Shown here in pieces: positions 35,894 through 44,724 of a stretch of 64,000 bases of DNA. The DNA is from Chthonomonadaceae bacterium (GTDB lineage Bacteria; Armatimonadota; Chthonomonadetes; Chthonomonadales; Chthonomonadaceae), in NCBI GenBank assembly GCA_025054835.1, contig JANWZQ010000141.1, positions 1-64,000 of the forward strand, read 5' to 3'. Numbering within the stretch: position 1 is the first letter of the stretch; every line of letters begins with the position of its first letter. Position numbers and translations under genes: made by a program. Under the pieces are notes generated by a model. The model was not told the DNA's origin. It saw nothing but the letters and a program-made list of their open reading frames with translations, and did no database searches.

Positions 35894-37243
35894 TCAGGCC
35901 TCGAATCGGAAACGGGTGTTGCCCACTGTCAGCTCATCACCGGGGCGCAACGGCTGCGGCGTCTGCTGCACGATCCGCACCCCGTTCACGAAGGTACCGT
36001 TGGAGGAACCGACATCCACCAGCAGGTACTGCCCGTCGACAACCTGTATGGTGGCGTGCCTCCGGGAAGCATTGGCGTCCTGTGTCAGAGCAATTGCGTT
36101 GGATGGATCCCGCCCGATGTCCACGCTACTACCGGTCAACGGGAAGATCTGCCCGGAGTAGATCCCTGCAGTTCCAATCAGGCGTGGCCCTGCGTTGCCC
36201 GTCCCGGAGACCGGGAGCACACTGCCAGAGGGAGCCGCACTGGCAAACGGGTCTGCTGTTCCTTCGGTAATGGGTGGTACAGGCACACGCTCCACCTGTG
36301 CGAACGGACCGGGCGCAGGCTGCGTTGCCGGAACCGGAGCAGCAACCTGAATGCCCAGCTTCTCGAGCACTGTTTTCAGCTTGCCGCTCTGGTACGCCCG
36401 GTAGATGCCATAACTGCAGGCGGCCAGGAAAGCCAGGCTGATCAGCGTGCTTCCGATCCCTCCACCGGCCGCAGGCTCCGCGGAACCCGATCCACGTTCT
36501 GACGCGGAAGCCCCTACTGGCGGCAGTGTGGCAGGTGGATCCAGTGTGGCGTTCGCATCGGCACCTGTTCGCACCTCTTTCCAGTCAACTTCGATGGTCT
36601 GCCACACGTGATTGTCCCGGGTCAGAGTCTGTCCGATGCTCTTCTCCGGGTAGGCACCGAAACGCACTGTCGCCGTCAACGGGGCCCCGAGTGGCACGTT
36701 CTCAAACCGGGCGACACCGTTGTCTGTCGGGCTCAACAGGCGCGTCTGCCGGAACTTTCCATCTTTGCTCTCCAGGACCACCAGTGCCCCCACAACGGGT
36801 TTACCTGCGGACCTCACAGGCACGTGCACGGACTGCGCAACGGTGAAACTGCTCTCCATGAGGCGCAGTTCCGCGCCGGCTCTGACAGGCAGGCGAGCGA
36901 GGTTGCCCCTGTCCACATCGATTACTTCCAGCGTGGTCTCCGCAGGGCGATATCCTGCCGGAACGTTCAACGGAACTGGCCCCGGAGCTGTCCCCCCATC
37001 GCCTGCTGGCGCAGGGAGAGGAGCTGGCGGCGTCGCCATGCCAGAGGCGGACACAAAGCGGTACAACAGGTCGCCCGACACTTCCCTGCGTAGCTGCACA
37101 ATCCTGTTCGTGCTGCCCCCGGCAGCTCTGTCCGCCGCCTGCGCCGGAACCGGTTTCTGCGCCTGAGTCCACGTTACCGGAAGGCACAGCATCCCCATCA
37201 CCAGAGCGCAGCATACGCCCGTTTCTTGCGTGCGCTTACTCAT
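35894..37243 (-). CDS. Exported-sensor-like transmembrane protein with cytoplasmic FHA domain
   Basis: 449 residues from ATG 37243, overlapping the nnrD stop. A signal-peptide-like N-terminus (to about 29) is followed by a 230-residue domain with beta-rich, Ig-like features (KPVVGALVVLESKDGKFRQ), one membrane helix at 263-283, and a canonical C-terminal FHA domain (353-448; GR 377-378, SRRH 393-396, SSNGT 413-417). This topology places the N-terminal domain outside and the phospho-Thr binder inside, so it may link an external signal to the kinase. The ligand is unknown. Confidence 0.87.
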   Translation of the reverse strand: MSKRTQETGVCCALVMGMLCLPVTWTQAQKPVPAQAADRAAGGSTNRIVQLRREVSGDLLYRFVSASGMATPPAPLPAPAGDGGTAPGPVPLNVPAGYRPAETTLEVIDVDRGNLARLPVRAGAELRLMESSFTVAQSVHVPVRSAGKPVVGALVVLESKDGKFRQTRLLSPTDNGVARFENVPLGAPLTATVRFGAYPEKSIGQTLTRDNHVWQTIEVDWKEVRTGADANATLDPPATLPPVGASASERGSGSAEPAAGGGIGSTLISLAFLAACSYGIYRAYQSGKLKTVLEKLGIQVAAPVPATQPAPGPFAQVERVPVPPITEGTADPFASAAPSGSVLPVSGTGNAGPRLIGTAGIYSGQIFPLTGSSVDIGRDPSNAIALTQDANASRRHATIQVVDGQYLLVDVGSSNGTFVNGVRIVQQTPQPLRPGDELTVGNTRFRFEA

Positions 37244-38823
37244 TCTGCGGATCCCTCCAGGCACCGCAGCGCTTCTGGCAGGCAGGCGACGATGTCCCCG
37301 GCGACGAGAGGCATCTCGCCCTGTTGCCGGGCCGCGATATCGCCGGCCATACCATGCACCATCACGGCCATCTCCACGATCTGACGCACCTGCGCCTCTT
37401 GCAGCGCAGCATCCGCTGCAAACGCCTGCGCCAGCAATCCCCCGATCACTCCTGTCAGCACATCCCCGGAGCCTCCTGTCGCCATGCCAGGGTTGCCCGT
37501 TGTGTTGATGCCCACGTGTCCCTCGGGATCCGCAACCAGCGTGCGACATCCCTTCAGAACGACGCAGGCGTGGTACTGCTCCGCCAGACGCTGTGCCGAC
37601 TCCACACGGTTCGACTGCACCTGCGCGATGGACGTTCCCAGCAGTCGGGCTGCTTCGCCCGGATGCGGGGTCAATACCAGCGCAGGCAACCCGCGCTCCT
37701 GACGGCGCCGCGCCACCTCCGGATGCCCGGCCAGTGCGTTCAGACCGTCCGCGTCCATCACCAGAGGGCGGGCGATCTCCTCCACCACTCTCAGGATCAG
37801 CGGCGCAACCTGCGGCGCGTTCGTCAGGCCCGGTCCTGCACACAGAACGGCGGTGCGCGCAGCAAACTGCGCAATGGCATCGAATGCGCCCTCTGCAACG
37901 GCTCCATCGGCGTCCGGCAGGGCCAGAGTCATCGCCTCATTCACCTTTGCGGCGACAATCGGTTGCACGCAGGCAGGCGTCAACACGGTCACCAGTCCTG
38001 CACCGGCGCGTTGTGCCACCTGCGCTACCATCGCCGCTGCGCCAACCATTCCCTGTGATCCAGCCAGGATCCCGACGTGCCCGTAGTCCCCTTTGTGCGT
38101 GTCTGGCCGTCGCTTCGGGAGCACGGCGCGATACGCTTCCGGACGTATCCAGTGGTAAGGCGTTTCCAGTGCGAGGCGTTCCCACGGGAAGCCAATATCG
38201 GCCACATACAGTTTCCCTGTGTGCTCCGCGCCGGGGAACAGTAACAGGCCGAGCTTGGGCGCACCGAAGGTGACTGTGAAGGCGGCCCGTACCGCTTCCC
38301 CGGGAATGGCTCCCGTGTCGGCATCCACACCGGAGGGCACGTCCACAGCAACCACGGAAGCCCGAGCGCACCGATTGACCGCAGCGATGACCCTGTCGTA
38401 CGGGGCGCGGGGCGCGGCCCTCAGGCCGGTGCCCAGCAGAGCGTCCACCAGAATATCGGCGTGTTCCAGTACCCCCGTTTCCAATACTCTTTCTGCAGGA
38501 GAGGGATCCAGACCGATACGACAGAGAAGGTTATGGTTCACCCGTGCATCTCCCCGGATCGTCTCGGGATTGCCGGCCAGCGCCACCAGCACATCGGCCC
38601 CCCGTAGCGCGAGATGGCGCGCGATCACGAACCCATCGCCTCCGTTGTTGCCGGTGCCACAGAGAACAACAATCCGCCGCCCCCGGAGAGTGCCATGCTC
38701 TCGTTGCATGTGCTCCACGACCGCGCGCCCGGCATTCTCCATCAGAACTACCCCGGGAATGCCAGACGCCTCGATGGCCATTCGGTCCATCTCTCGCATC
38801 GTTTCCGCCGTCACGACCCTCAA
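37240..38823 (-). CDS. nnrD: Bifunctional NAD(P)H-hydrate epimerase / ADP-dependent dehydratase
   Basis: Repairs damaged NAD(P)H hydrates; 527 residues, the usual length of the fused enzyme. The N-terminal epimerase (YjeF_N, 1-215) has LCGTGNNGGDGFVIARHLA; the C-terminal kinase-fold dehydratase has GDYGHVGILAGSQGM, DADGLNAL, LTPHPGEAARLL and GNPGMATGGSGDVLTG. The start is TTG 38823, with GGAGGGG 7 nt upstream. It heads the signalling operon from its own promoter, an odd metabolic leader for a kinase locus. Confidence 0.94.
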   Translation of the reverse strand: MRVVTAETMREMDRMAIEASGIPGVVLMENAGRAVVEHMQREHGTLRGRRIVVLCGTGNNGGDGFVIARHLALRGADVLVALAGNPETIRGDARVNHNLLCRIGLDPSPAERVLETGVLEHADILVDALLGTGLRAAPRAPYDRVIAAVNRCARASVVAVDVPSGVDADTGAIPGEAVRAAFTVTFGAPKLGLLLFPGAEHTGKLYVADIGFPWERLALETPYHWIRPEAYRAVLPKRRPDTHKGDYGHVGILAGSQGMVGAAAMVAQVAQRAGAGLVTVLTPACVQPIVAAKVNEAMTLALPDADGAVAEGAFDAIAQFAARTAVLCAGPGLTNAPQVAPLILRVVEEIARPLVMDADGLNALAGHPEVARRRQERGLPALVLTPHPGEAARLLGTSIAQVQSNRVESAQRLAEQYHACVVLKGCRTLVADPEGHVGINTTGNPGMATGGSGDVLTGVIGGLLAQAFAADAALQEAQVRQIVEMAVMVHGMAGDIAARQQGEMPLVAGDIVACLPEALRCLEGSAE

Positions 38824-38855
38824 TGTGGCCCCTCCAACGGTGCATTTTTCGTGTC

Positions 38856-38884
38856 ATATTATCAAATTCTGGCACGAAACGCAA
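38856..38884 (-). promoter_or_regulatory. Promoter of the nnrD-FHA-VWA-kinase operon
   Basis: Minus strand: TTGCGT (38879-38884), 17-nt spacer, TAATAT (38856-38861) with a TGA extended -10 directly upstream. The predicted start is near 38849, about 26 nt before the TTG start codon. Confidence 0.6.
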
Positions 38885-39102
38885 GTTCCGCACAGTCCCC
38901 CCACCCGAGCAGAAAGGAACTGGTAGGTGCTGTGCGCAGAGCACAGATGTGTTTTCTTTACTACGCGACGACACCAGACGTTGTGCCCTTCGTGGAAGCC
39001 TGTGGAAACTGCGGGAGGGCACAGTGAAAGCTGTTGTGTCGGTGGAGGTACAGGCCGATTTCTGTCGTCGGGTTACCGTCCCCCGCGGGTTTTTCCACGT
39101 CA

Positions 39103-39134
39103 ACAGGCCCGCGCCAGTGCGGACGCGGGCCTGT
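39103..39134. terminator. 11-bp perfect hairpin downstream of ECF sigma gene
   Basis: ACAGGCCCGCG (39103-39113) pairs with CGCGGGCCTGT (39124-39134) around a 10-nt loop, 43 nt beyond the sigma-factor stop on the minus strand. There is no T-tract, like the other long hairpins in this window. Confidence 0.55.
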
Positions 39135-39177
39135 AACAGGATAGTACCGGTACATCTTTGATTGGGAGGGGAACGCG

Positions 39178-39825
39178 TTAGACCTCAACGAGAGATGTGG
39201 CGCTGCGATGTCGGGTACGCCCCTCTTCCCGGAGCTCTTCCGCCCGGATACGCCGTGTGCGCCCGGGGGTTACCCCTGTTTCCAGATACCTGCGCAGCAT
39301 CACACGAGCCCGGTGGATGCGAGAGCGTACCGTGCCGATGGCGCAGTTCATTCTCTCTGCAATCTCCTGATAAGAACGTTGCTCCACGTCGCACAGCAGG
39401 ATCGCCTCACGATAGTCTGCAGGAAGCGCTGCAAGCGCTTGCTGCAAACGCTCTTCCATGACGGCCCCAACAACCAGCTGTTCCGGGTTGCCCTCGGCCG
39501 CCGGGAACTCATGCGCCAGCACCTGTCCGTCGTCATCCCCCTGAATGGGCGTATCCAGCGAGTACATTGGAACGCGCTTCTGGCGACGGCGCAGATCGAT
39601 GACCCGATTGGTGATGATACGGAACAGCCATCCCTCGAATGAACGGCTTGAGTCGTAGTTGGCGAAGTTGTTCCACGCGCGCATGTAGGCGTCCTGTGTC
39701 ACATCTTCCGCGTCCGTCGCATTGCCGGTCAGACGGTAGGCCAGGTTGTAGGCGCGGCGTTGACTGCGCTGGAACAACCGTTCAAATTCGCGTTGCGAGG
39801 TCACCGTCGTCGACAGGGCTGCCAT
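39178..39825 (-). CDS. ECF-type RNA polymerase sigma factor
   Basis: 215 residues from ATG 39825 (AGGA upstream; an ORF start at 39879 adds 18 basic residues). Region 2 reads AYNLAYRLTGNATDAEDVTQDAYMRAWNNF and FEGWLFRIITNRVIDLRRR; region 4 is ALPADYREAILLCDVEQRSYQEIAERMN with HTH GTVRSRIHRARVMLRRYL. A 30-residue basic tail follows. No anti-sigma gene is adjacent. Instead a stand-alone receiver protein lies 158 bp upstream on the same strand, which may control it. Confidence 0.93.
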   Translation of the reverse strand: MAALSTTVTSQREFERLFQRSQRRAYNLAYRLTGNATDAEDVTQDAYMRAWNNFANYDSSRSFEGWLFRIITNRVIDLRRRQKRVPMYSLDTPIQGDDDGQVLAHEFPAAEGNPEQLVVGAVMEERLQQALAALPADYREAILLCDVEQRSYQEIAERMNCAIGTVRSRIHRARVMLRRYLETGVTPGRTRRIRAEELREEGRTRHRSATSLVEV

Positions 39826-39983
39826 CCGCTTTTTCCTCACTTTCTGTTTCGCTGTTCTCAACTGTTCTGGCTCCAGCATTCTCCAGAACGTGCTGTACTG
39901 CGTATGCCGGTCCCCGGGGTTCCGGGCGCTACCGGGCGATCACTACCGATAACCCACCATGAAAGCCGTGTAGAACCTGCAGG

Positions 39984-40388
39984 TCATTGCGCGTTCTGCC
40001 CCCGGTCCCCGCGAGGCGCTTGCTCGCCGAACACCTGCCGGTAGAGCGCCTCACGGATCCCCTCACATCCACAGTCTTTGGTGATGAACGCATCAGCACC
40101 TGCGGCCAGCGCCTGTGCACGTAACTGTTCGTAAACGCTCATGACGATAATCTGCTGTCGGTGATTGCGCTGTCGCAGGCATCGTGTTGCCTCGATGCCA
40201 TCCATGCGAGGCATCTGGGCATCAATCAGGATCAGATGCGGCTGGTGCTGCTGGGCCAGGATTAACGCCTGCAGTCCATTATCCGCCTCCCAGCGGATTT
40301 CGAAGCGCGGATCAGCCTCTACCGCGCGACGCAGGCACTGCCGCACAATCACATCGTCGTCAGCAAGCAAGATCGAGATCGGTTGCAT
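39984..40388 (-). CDS. Single-domain response regulator
   Basis: 134 residues, all receiver domain: acidic pocket LADDD (9-12), phosphoacceptor Asp56 in LILIDAQMPRMDG and the conserved Lys in FITKD. There is no output domain, so it acts by phosphotransfer or protein binding (CheY-like). No kinase is adjacent; the next gene in transcription order is the ECF sigma factor. Confidence 0.9.
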   Translation of the reverse strand: MQPISILLADDDVIVRQCLRRAVEADPRFEIRWEADNGLQALILAQQHQPHLILIDAQMPRMDGIEATRCLRQRNHRQQIIVMSVYEQLRAQALAAGADAFITKDCGCEGIREALYRQVFGEQAPRGDRGQNAQ

Positions 40389-40701
40389 CTGCCTTTCCGG
40401 GGCCCCACGGCCTCCCTACCGTTCGGGCGCACGTGTCGTTACTTATTATTCGTTTCACCACGCTCAATGACACTGGGCACCTTCCTGATTTTCCAACCGG
40501 CAATCCCCCAGAAAACGGACTGGGGATTTCCCTAATACTCCCCGGATATATCATTTCACAGTGAATATTTCTCCCTGAAAAGGATCCTGCATAACACGGT
40601 TTTACACGCCAGCGCAGGGACCCTGCACCCCCTGGTGGCGACGCATGAGGCCGATGTGTGATACAATAAGGCGGATACCTTTCTCAGGATGGCAATCAGA
40701 A
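40389..40701. other. 313-bp divergent intergenic region with FNR promoter
   Basis: Contains the extended -10 promoter of the reductase gene (40659-40667) and a 9-bp stem with one bulge near 40503-40527 (AATCCCCCAG against CTGGGGATT). I see no gene; a stretch of low GC (40530-40570) separates the two divergent genes. Confidence 0.45.
40659..40667 (+). promoter_or_regulatory. Extended -10 promoter of the reductase gene
   Basis: TGATACAAT gives TACAAT with TGn extension; the -35 region is weak. It overlaps the ATG at 40645 that opens the ORF, which shows that translation starts further downstream, at GTG 40702. Confidence 0.5.
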
Positions 40702-41760
40702 GTGAGCGAAGCAGAAGTCAGTACAGTAGAGAGACCGGGAACCGCGATCGACACGCTCGAACTGCCCGCAGAGGACCTTTACGACATTACCATTGTTGGC
40801 GGGGGCCCCGTCGGATTGTTCGGTGCGTTCTACGCCGGTCTGCGGCAGATGAAGACCAAGATCATTGACAGCCTGCCCGAGCTGGGCGGGCAGCTAAACG
40901 CTCTCTACCCGGAAAAGTACGTCTACGACATGCCGGGGTTCCCCAAAATTCTTGCGCGCGATCTTGCAGAGCAGTTAATCCAGCAGGCGATGCGCTTCAA
41001 CCCGACCATCTGCCTCAACGAGAAGGTCCTCCGGCTGGCGCATCAGCCGGACGGCACCATTGTACTGGAGACGCAGAAGGGCGTGCATCACACACGTACG
41101 GTCGTTCTGGCTACCGGCGCCGGTGCGTTCTCACCTACCAAACTGGATACGCCCGGCGTGAATGACTACGAAGGGCGCGGGGTTTTCTATTTTGTGCGCG
41201 ATAAATCTCAGTTCACGGGCAAGCGCCTGCTGATTGTGGGTGGAGGCGACTCCGCTCTGGACTGGGCCATGAACCTCGAGGAGCAGGCCAGACAGATCAC
41301 GCTGATCCACCGGCGCGACGTGTTCCGAGCGCATGAGGAAAGCGTGGACTGGCTGCTGCATCGTTCGCGCGTGAACGTGATGCTCTGGCATGAGTTGCGG
41401 CGCGTGGAGGGTAATGGATGGATCGAGCGCGCGGTCGTCTTCCACAACAAGACGGGTGAAGAGACCACTCTGGAGGTAGACGCCATCCTGCTCAATCTGG
41501 GTTTCAAGGCGGACATTGGCCCATTGCGCGAATGGGGGCTTGCGTTGCACGGCAACCGTAAGGTCGTTGTGAATCAGCTGATGGAGACCAACCTGCCGGG
41601 CGTCTATGCCGCAGGCGACATCGCGCACTCCCCCGGTAAGCTCGATCTAATCGCTACTGGAGTTGGCGAAATCTGTATCGCCGTAAATTTCGCCAAGACC
41701 CGGATCGACCCGACCGCGAAGGCTTTCCCGGGCCACAGCAGCAATATGTCGCTCTCCTAG
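40702..41760 (+). CDS. Ferredoxin--NADP(+) reductase, thioredoxin-reductase-like type
   Basis: Flavoprotein of 352 residues from GTG 40702. The FAD-binding IVGGGPVGLFGAFYAG and the NADPH-binding LIVGGGDSALDWAMNL are both present, as is the C-terminal GVYAAGDIAHSPGKLDLIATGVGE that closes the FAD site. The redox CxxC of thioredoxin reductase is absent, which marks the YumC-like ferredoxin/flavodoxin reductase group. The start follows a weak AGGA; the upstream ATG at 40645 is inside the promoter. Confidence 0.88.
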   Translation: MSEAEVSTVERPGTAIDTLELPAEDLYDITIVGGGPVGLFGAFYAGLRQMKTKIIDSLPELGGQLNALYPEKYVYDMPGFPKILARDLAEQLIQQAMRFNPTICLNEKVLRLAHQPDGTIVLETQKGVHHTRTVVLATGAGAFSPTKLDTPGVNDYEGRGVFYFVRDKSQFTGKRLLIVGGGDSALDWAMNLEEQARQITLIHRRDVFRAHEESVDWLLHRSRVNVMLWHELRRVEGNGWIERAVVFHNKTGEETTLEVDAILLNLGFKADIGPLREWGLALHGNRKVVVNQLMETNLPGVYAAGDIAHSPGKLDLIATGVGEICIAVNFAKTRIDPTAKAFPGHSSNMSLS

Positions 41761-41960
41761 CGCCGTACAGTCCCGGGAAGGATCCGGGGCATTTGCGCCA
41801 GGAAGCAGAGAGTTGCTTTCCAGAGCTCCGGGCAGGATTTTCCCGTGATCGCGAATAAGATACTTTCGATTATCCCGGGAGCGTGCGCACACTCCGCGCA
41901 CACTGGGAACTTCTGGAGACAGTGCTGCGGCCCTGCGCGCTCCCAACAAGGAGGTCTGTA

Positions 41961-42494
41961 TTGAAAACGACAGGTACATTGTGGAGCATCGTGCTGGGGG
42001 CGCTGATCGGGGGGATCCTGCTGACAGCCTCCAGCGCCGCACAGGCTCAGTTCCAGACAGACGAAATACCGGAACTGTCACGGGACTGGACCATTCGTGC
42101 CGGTCTGTTCATCTTCAACAGCCGGGCGGCACGTGACCAGGAAGGCGCAGTGACCTTCGCAGGTAGCGTGGAGCGCACTGTGTACACCACTCCGACCTAT
42201 GACGTGTCCATCGGCGTTGGCTACTACGGCCTTGGGAACGTATACAGCGTGCCGATCATGGCGCACATCATCGGTCATCGGGAGAGCTGGCGCTACGGCA
42301 TCGGTGGCGGTTACGCGTTTGGTCGCCGCCTCGACGGGCGAGGCAGCGCGGGCGCAGCGATCGGCCTGCTGGTGGGATATCAGATCAATCGCGCCAGCCG
42401 CTACCCGCTGAATGTGGATCTGCGCTACAACTTTATCTCCGGGGCCAACAACGAGCTGGACGGCTACTCGATCACCCTCGGCGTCAAGTTCTGA
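41961..42494 (+). CDS. Small exported beta-barrel-like protein
   Basis: 177 residues starting at TTG 41961, preceded by AAGGAGG 6 nt upstream. A clear signal peptide ends near SSAAQAQF. The mature part alternates polar and hydrophobic residues in short strands (TYDVSIGVGYYGLGNVYSVPIM, SRYPLNVDLRYNF) and ends ITLGVKF with terminal Phe, a feature of outer-membrane barrels. I infer a small outer-membrane protein; no family recognised. Confidence 0.75.
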   Translation: MKTTGTLWSIVLGALIGGILLTASSAAQAQFQTDEIPELSRDWTIRAGLFIFNSRAARDQEGAVTFAGSVERTVYTTPTYDVSIGVGYYGLGNVYSVPIMAHIIGHRESWRYGIGGGYAFGRRLDGRGSAGAAIGLLVGYQINRASRYPLNVDLRYNFISGANNELDGYSITLGVKF

Positions 42495-42514
42495 GGCAGC
42501 AATACGACATCTCT

Positions 42515-42549
42515 GCACGATGCCCGGGCACAGTGCCCGGGCATCGTGC
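42515..42549. terminator. 16-bp perfect hairpin between convergent genes
   Basis: GCACGATGCCCGGGCA (42515-42530) pairs with its exact complement at 42534-42549 around the 3-nt loop CAG. It lies 21 bp after the barrel-like gene and 4 bp from the stop of the convergent gene. No T-tract on either strand. Confidence 0.65.
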
Positions 42550-42552
42550 GCT

Positions 42553-44724
42553 TCAGGAACCTTCCTGGAGAAAAATTCCGTGGTATCGCCCCATCCAGTA
42601 GGGGAGTAACCAGAACGTACCATCCTCCTCGGTGCGTCCGTCATCGCCCCCATCAGGCAGGTAGGGATTGCGGTTCCACCGGGCCACATGCGTCTCTCGC
42701 GGCGACAGAACACGCGTCAGTTGCGGTTGCGCGAACCGATCCTCCTGCGGCTGGAAGGCCACATCATCGCGATGGCTGTTGGTCATGGTCCACCCACGCA
42801 GGTCCAGAGGCGCCTCATACAACCACTGCAACGCGCGTTCTGCATCGCATGGTCGGCCGGTACAGGCGCCATAGATCACGTTGTGGAATGGCGAGCCCTC
42901 CGGCCGCAGGATTTCCCACGTGCGCTCCAGACTGAGGAGGTAGAGCGCACGCAGGTACGGATCCTGCTCCAGCAACAGCAATGGATAGTAGGCAACAGCG
43001 GCCAGTTCGTCATCCGAGTGATTGCACTCCCCTTCCGGAGGCATACGCTTCTGCAGCACCGTGTTGAGCGCGTAGCCGTGCTGTGTGATCAGATTGTCGT
43101 ACTCCCTCTGGAAGCGTGCATCTCCGCAGAGATGAATGGCCACTTTGAGGTGCGAGAGGATCTCCAGTGCGTTCAGTCCCCGCTCCTCCACCCATGCGGG
43201 ATCATCGTTCAACTTCTCAGGCGTCCACACGCCCCACCGCGTGTGCTTCCCGGTCGGGCCTACCAGCGTGTAGTTATGGTCCAGAATATGGCTGGTAACT
43301 GCCCGGCAGACTCCGGCAATCTGTGCCTTTTCCTCAACGTCCGCCACGAGGGCATCATAGACGAACCACGCGAAGTAGTGCCCGTCGACCTCATCTGAAG
43401 AAGTATCGTTCTTGTACAGAACCCCGGGCTCCACAGGCGAAGGGTACCAGTTGGGCCCCGGATCGGACTGATGCACGCGCTCCCCCTCCCGGATGAACGT
43501 GCGCGCCGGAAAGCCCGCGATGCCGGTCACGCGTACCAGCTCCAGCAACGCCTGCATCCCCAGCCGGGCCTGCTGACGTGCCTCCGGAGCCCGTGTTACC
43601 GCAAATCGGAACGATTGCGCAGCCACGTACAACGCTGTCCAGAGACCGTCATTATCGCTGGCGTGGTACAGGAAGTCACGTCCCTGATCCAGCAGGAAGC
43701 AGTCCGTCACAAAGCCGTTCCGGTTATGTCGCGCCCCGGTAATTGCCTGATACAGAGCGGCCTTGCGCTCGTGCCCCGGCAGTCGCTCATCACCCGGCAC
43801 GGGTTGAAATGTGATCCGTGCCAGCCCCTCTTCGGTAGCAATCAGCACGTCCTCCTCAACCCCGGGTCGGGATGGCATCACACAGAGGTCCACGACGCGA
43901 TCGGACGGCAACCAGCGTTTTCCGGCATAGTAGCGCCACTGCCCGCGGTACAGACAGGCGATGCCCCGCGCTGTCACAACCCAGAGCGTTCCCTGCGGCG
44001 TCAGCACCACCCGGTATGTGTCCCGCACTGGAAGCGCCGGGCGCTCGTTGAGATCCAGATAGATGTCCTGCACGTAGTAATTCAGACCTCGTGCGGTTGC
44101 AAGGTAGAACCCTCCCTTCCCGTCGGCGCACAGGTCGCGCACGTCCGCAGAGAGCAAACGGTCTTTGCAATTGGTCCACCGGCTCTCTGCAGAGAGCGGG
44201 TGAAGTCGGGATCCATCGTACCGGAACACCCCCTGATCCGTCGCCACCAGTACCTGTCCCGTGTTATCTGCAGCGATGGCCCGCGCAACCACCCCCTCAG
44301 GCAGCGCGACCGTACGCTCCTGCACACGATCGATCAGCGTGCGAGAGGTTAGCACGAGCATCGGATCCTGATGGACTACCATGTCCACGATGTCCGATCC
44401 CCCGAAGGAGACCGGTTTCTGCGTTCCGTCCAACAGCACTTGGTACGATTCTTGCATCGATGCCACGTACAGACGGCCGTTTCCCGGCGCCCAGATCCGG
44501 GATACTGCCGCTACCGGGGTCTCCGGGACAGGCTGCGGATGACCATCGGGATCCAGTTGAAACAGTCCTGCCTCTGTGCCCAGAAAGATCCGGCCGCTGG
44601 CCCCTGCAGCGACGGCCCGAACTTTTCCAGGCAACAGGGCTTCTAAGAGGGTGTAGTGTGTTGCAACGTCCTGTATCAGAGGGCCCAGAGTCACGCCATA
44701 TGCGTAGCGAGGCAATGTATTCAT
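42553..44724 (-). CDS. Beta-propeller plus helical-domain protein, unknown function
   Basis: 723 residues, no signal peptide. Residues 1-320 contain repeats such as AAGASGRIFLGTEAGLFQLDPDG, NTGQVLVATDQGVFRYDGSRL and PQGTLWVVTARGIACLYRGQW, typical of two-component-regulator-propeller blades. The rest (330-723) is helical with many Trp and Tyr, resembling an alpha/alpha toroid found in some glycoside hydrolases and lyases, though I see no sure catalytic residue. GGAAGGG precedes the ATG. Function unknown. Confidence 0.78.
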   Translation of the reverse strand: MNTLPRYAYGVTLGPLIQDVATHYTLLEALLPGKVRAVAAGASGRIFLGTEAGLFQLDPDGHPQPVPETPVAAVSRIWAPGNGRLYVASMQESYQVLLDGTQKPVSFGGSDIVDMVVHQDPMLVLTSRTLIDRVQERTVALPEGVVARAIAADNTGQVLVATDQGVFRYDGSRLHPLSAESRWTNCKDRLLSADVRDLCADGKGGFYLATARGLNYYVQDIYLDLNERPALPVRDTYRVVLTPQGTLWVVTARGIACLYRGQWRYYAGKRWLPSDRVVDLCVMPSRPGVEEDVLIATEEGLARITFQPVPGDERLPGHERKAALYQAITGARHNRNGFVTDCFLLDQGRDFLYHASDNDGLWTALYVAAQSFRFAVTRAPEARQQARLGMQALLELVRVTGIAGFPARTFIREGERVHQSDPGPNWYPSPVEPGVLYKNDTSSDEVDGHYFAWFVYDALVADVEEKAQIAGVCRAVTSHILDHNYTLVGPTGKHTRWGVWTPEKLNDDPAWVEERGLNALEILSHLKVAIHLCGDARFQREYDNLITQHGYALNTVLQKRMPPEGECNHSDDELAAVAYYPLLLLEQDPYLRALYLLSLERTWEILRPEGSPFHNVIYGACTGRPCDAERALQWLYEAPLDLRGWTMTNSHRDDVAFQPQEDRFAQPQLTRVLSPRETHVARWNRNPYLPDGGDDGRTEEDGTFWLLPYWMGRYHGIFLQEGS

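Larger units (their letters stand above)
38824..39177. other. 354-bp intergenic region between nnrD and the ECF sigma gene
   Basis: Holds the nnrD promoter, a CTGTGC/GCACAG hairpin (38930-38946) followed on the plus strand by ATGTGTTTTCTTT, a GTGCCCT/AGGGCAC inverted repeat and the 11-bp terminator-like hairpin at 39103-39134. I see no protein gene; the small ORFs lack a ribosome-binding site and motif support. Confidence 0.5.

Noticed and set aside
40645-40701. ATG 40645 as start of the reductase
   Set aside because: It lies on or upstream of the predicted -10, so it would not be in the mRNA.
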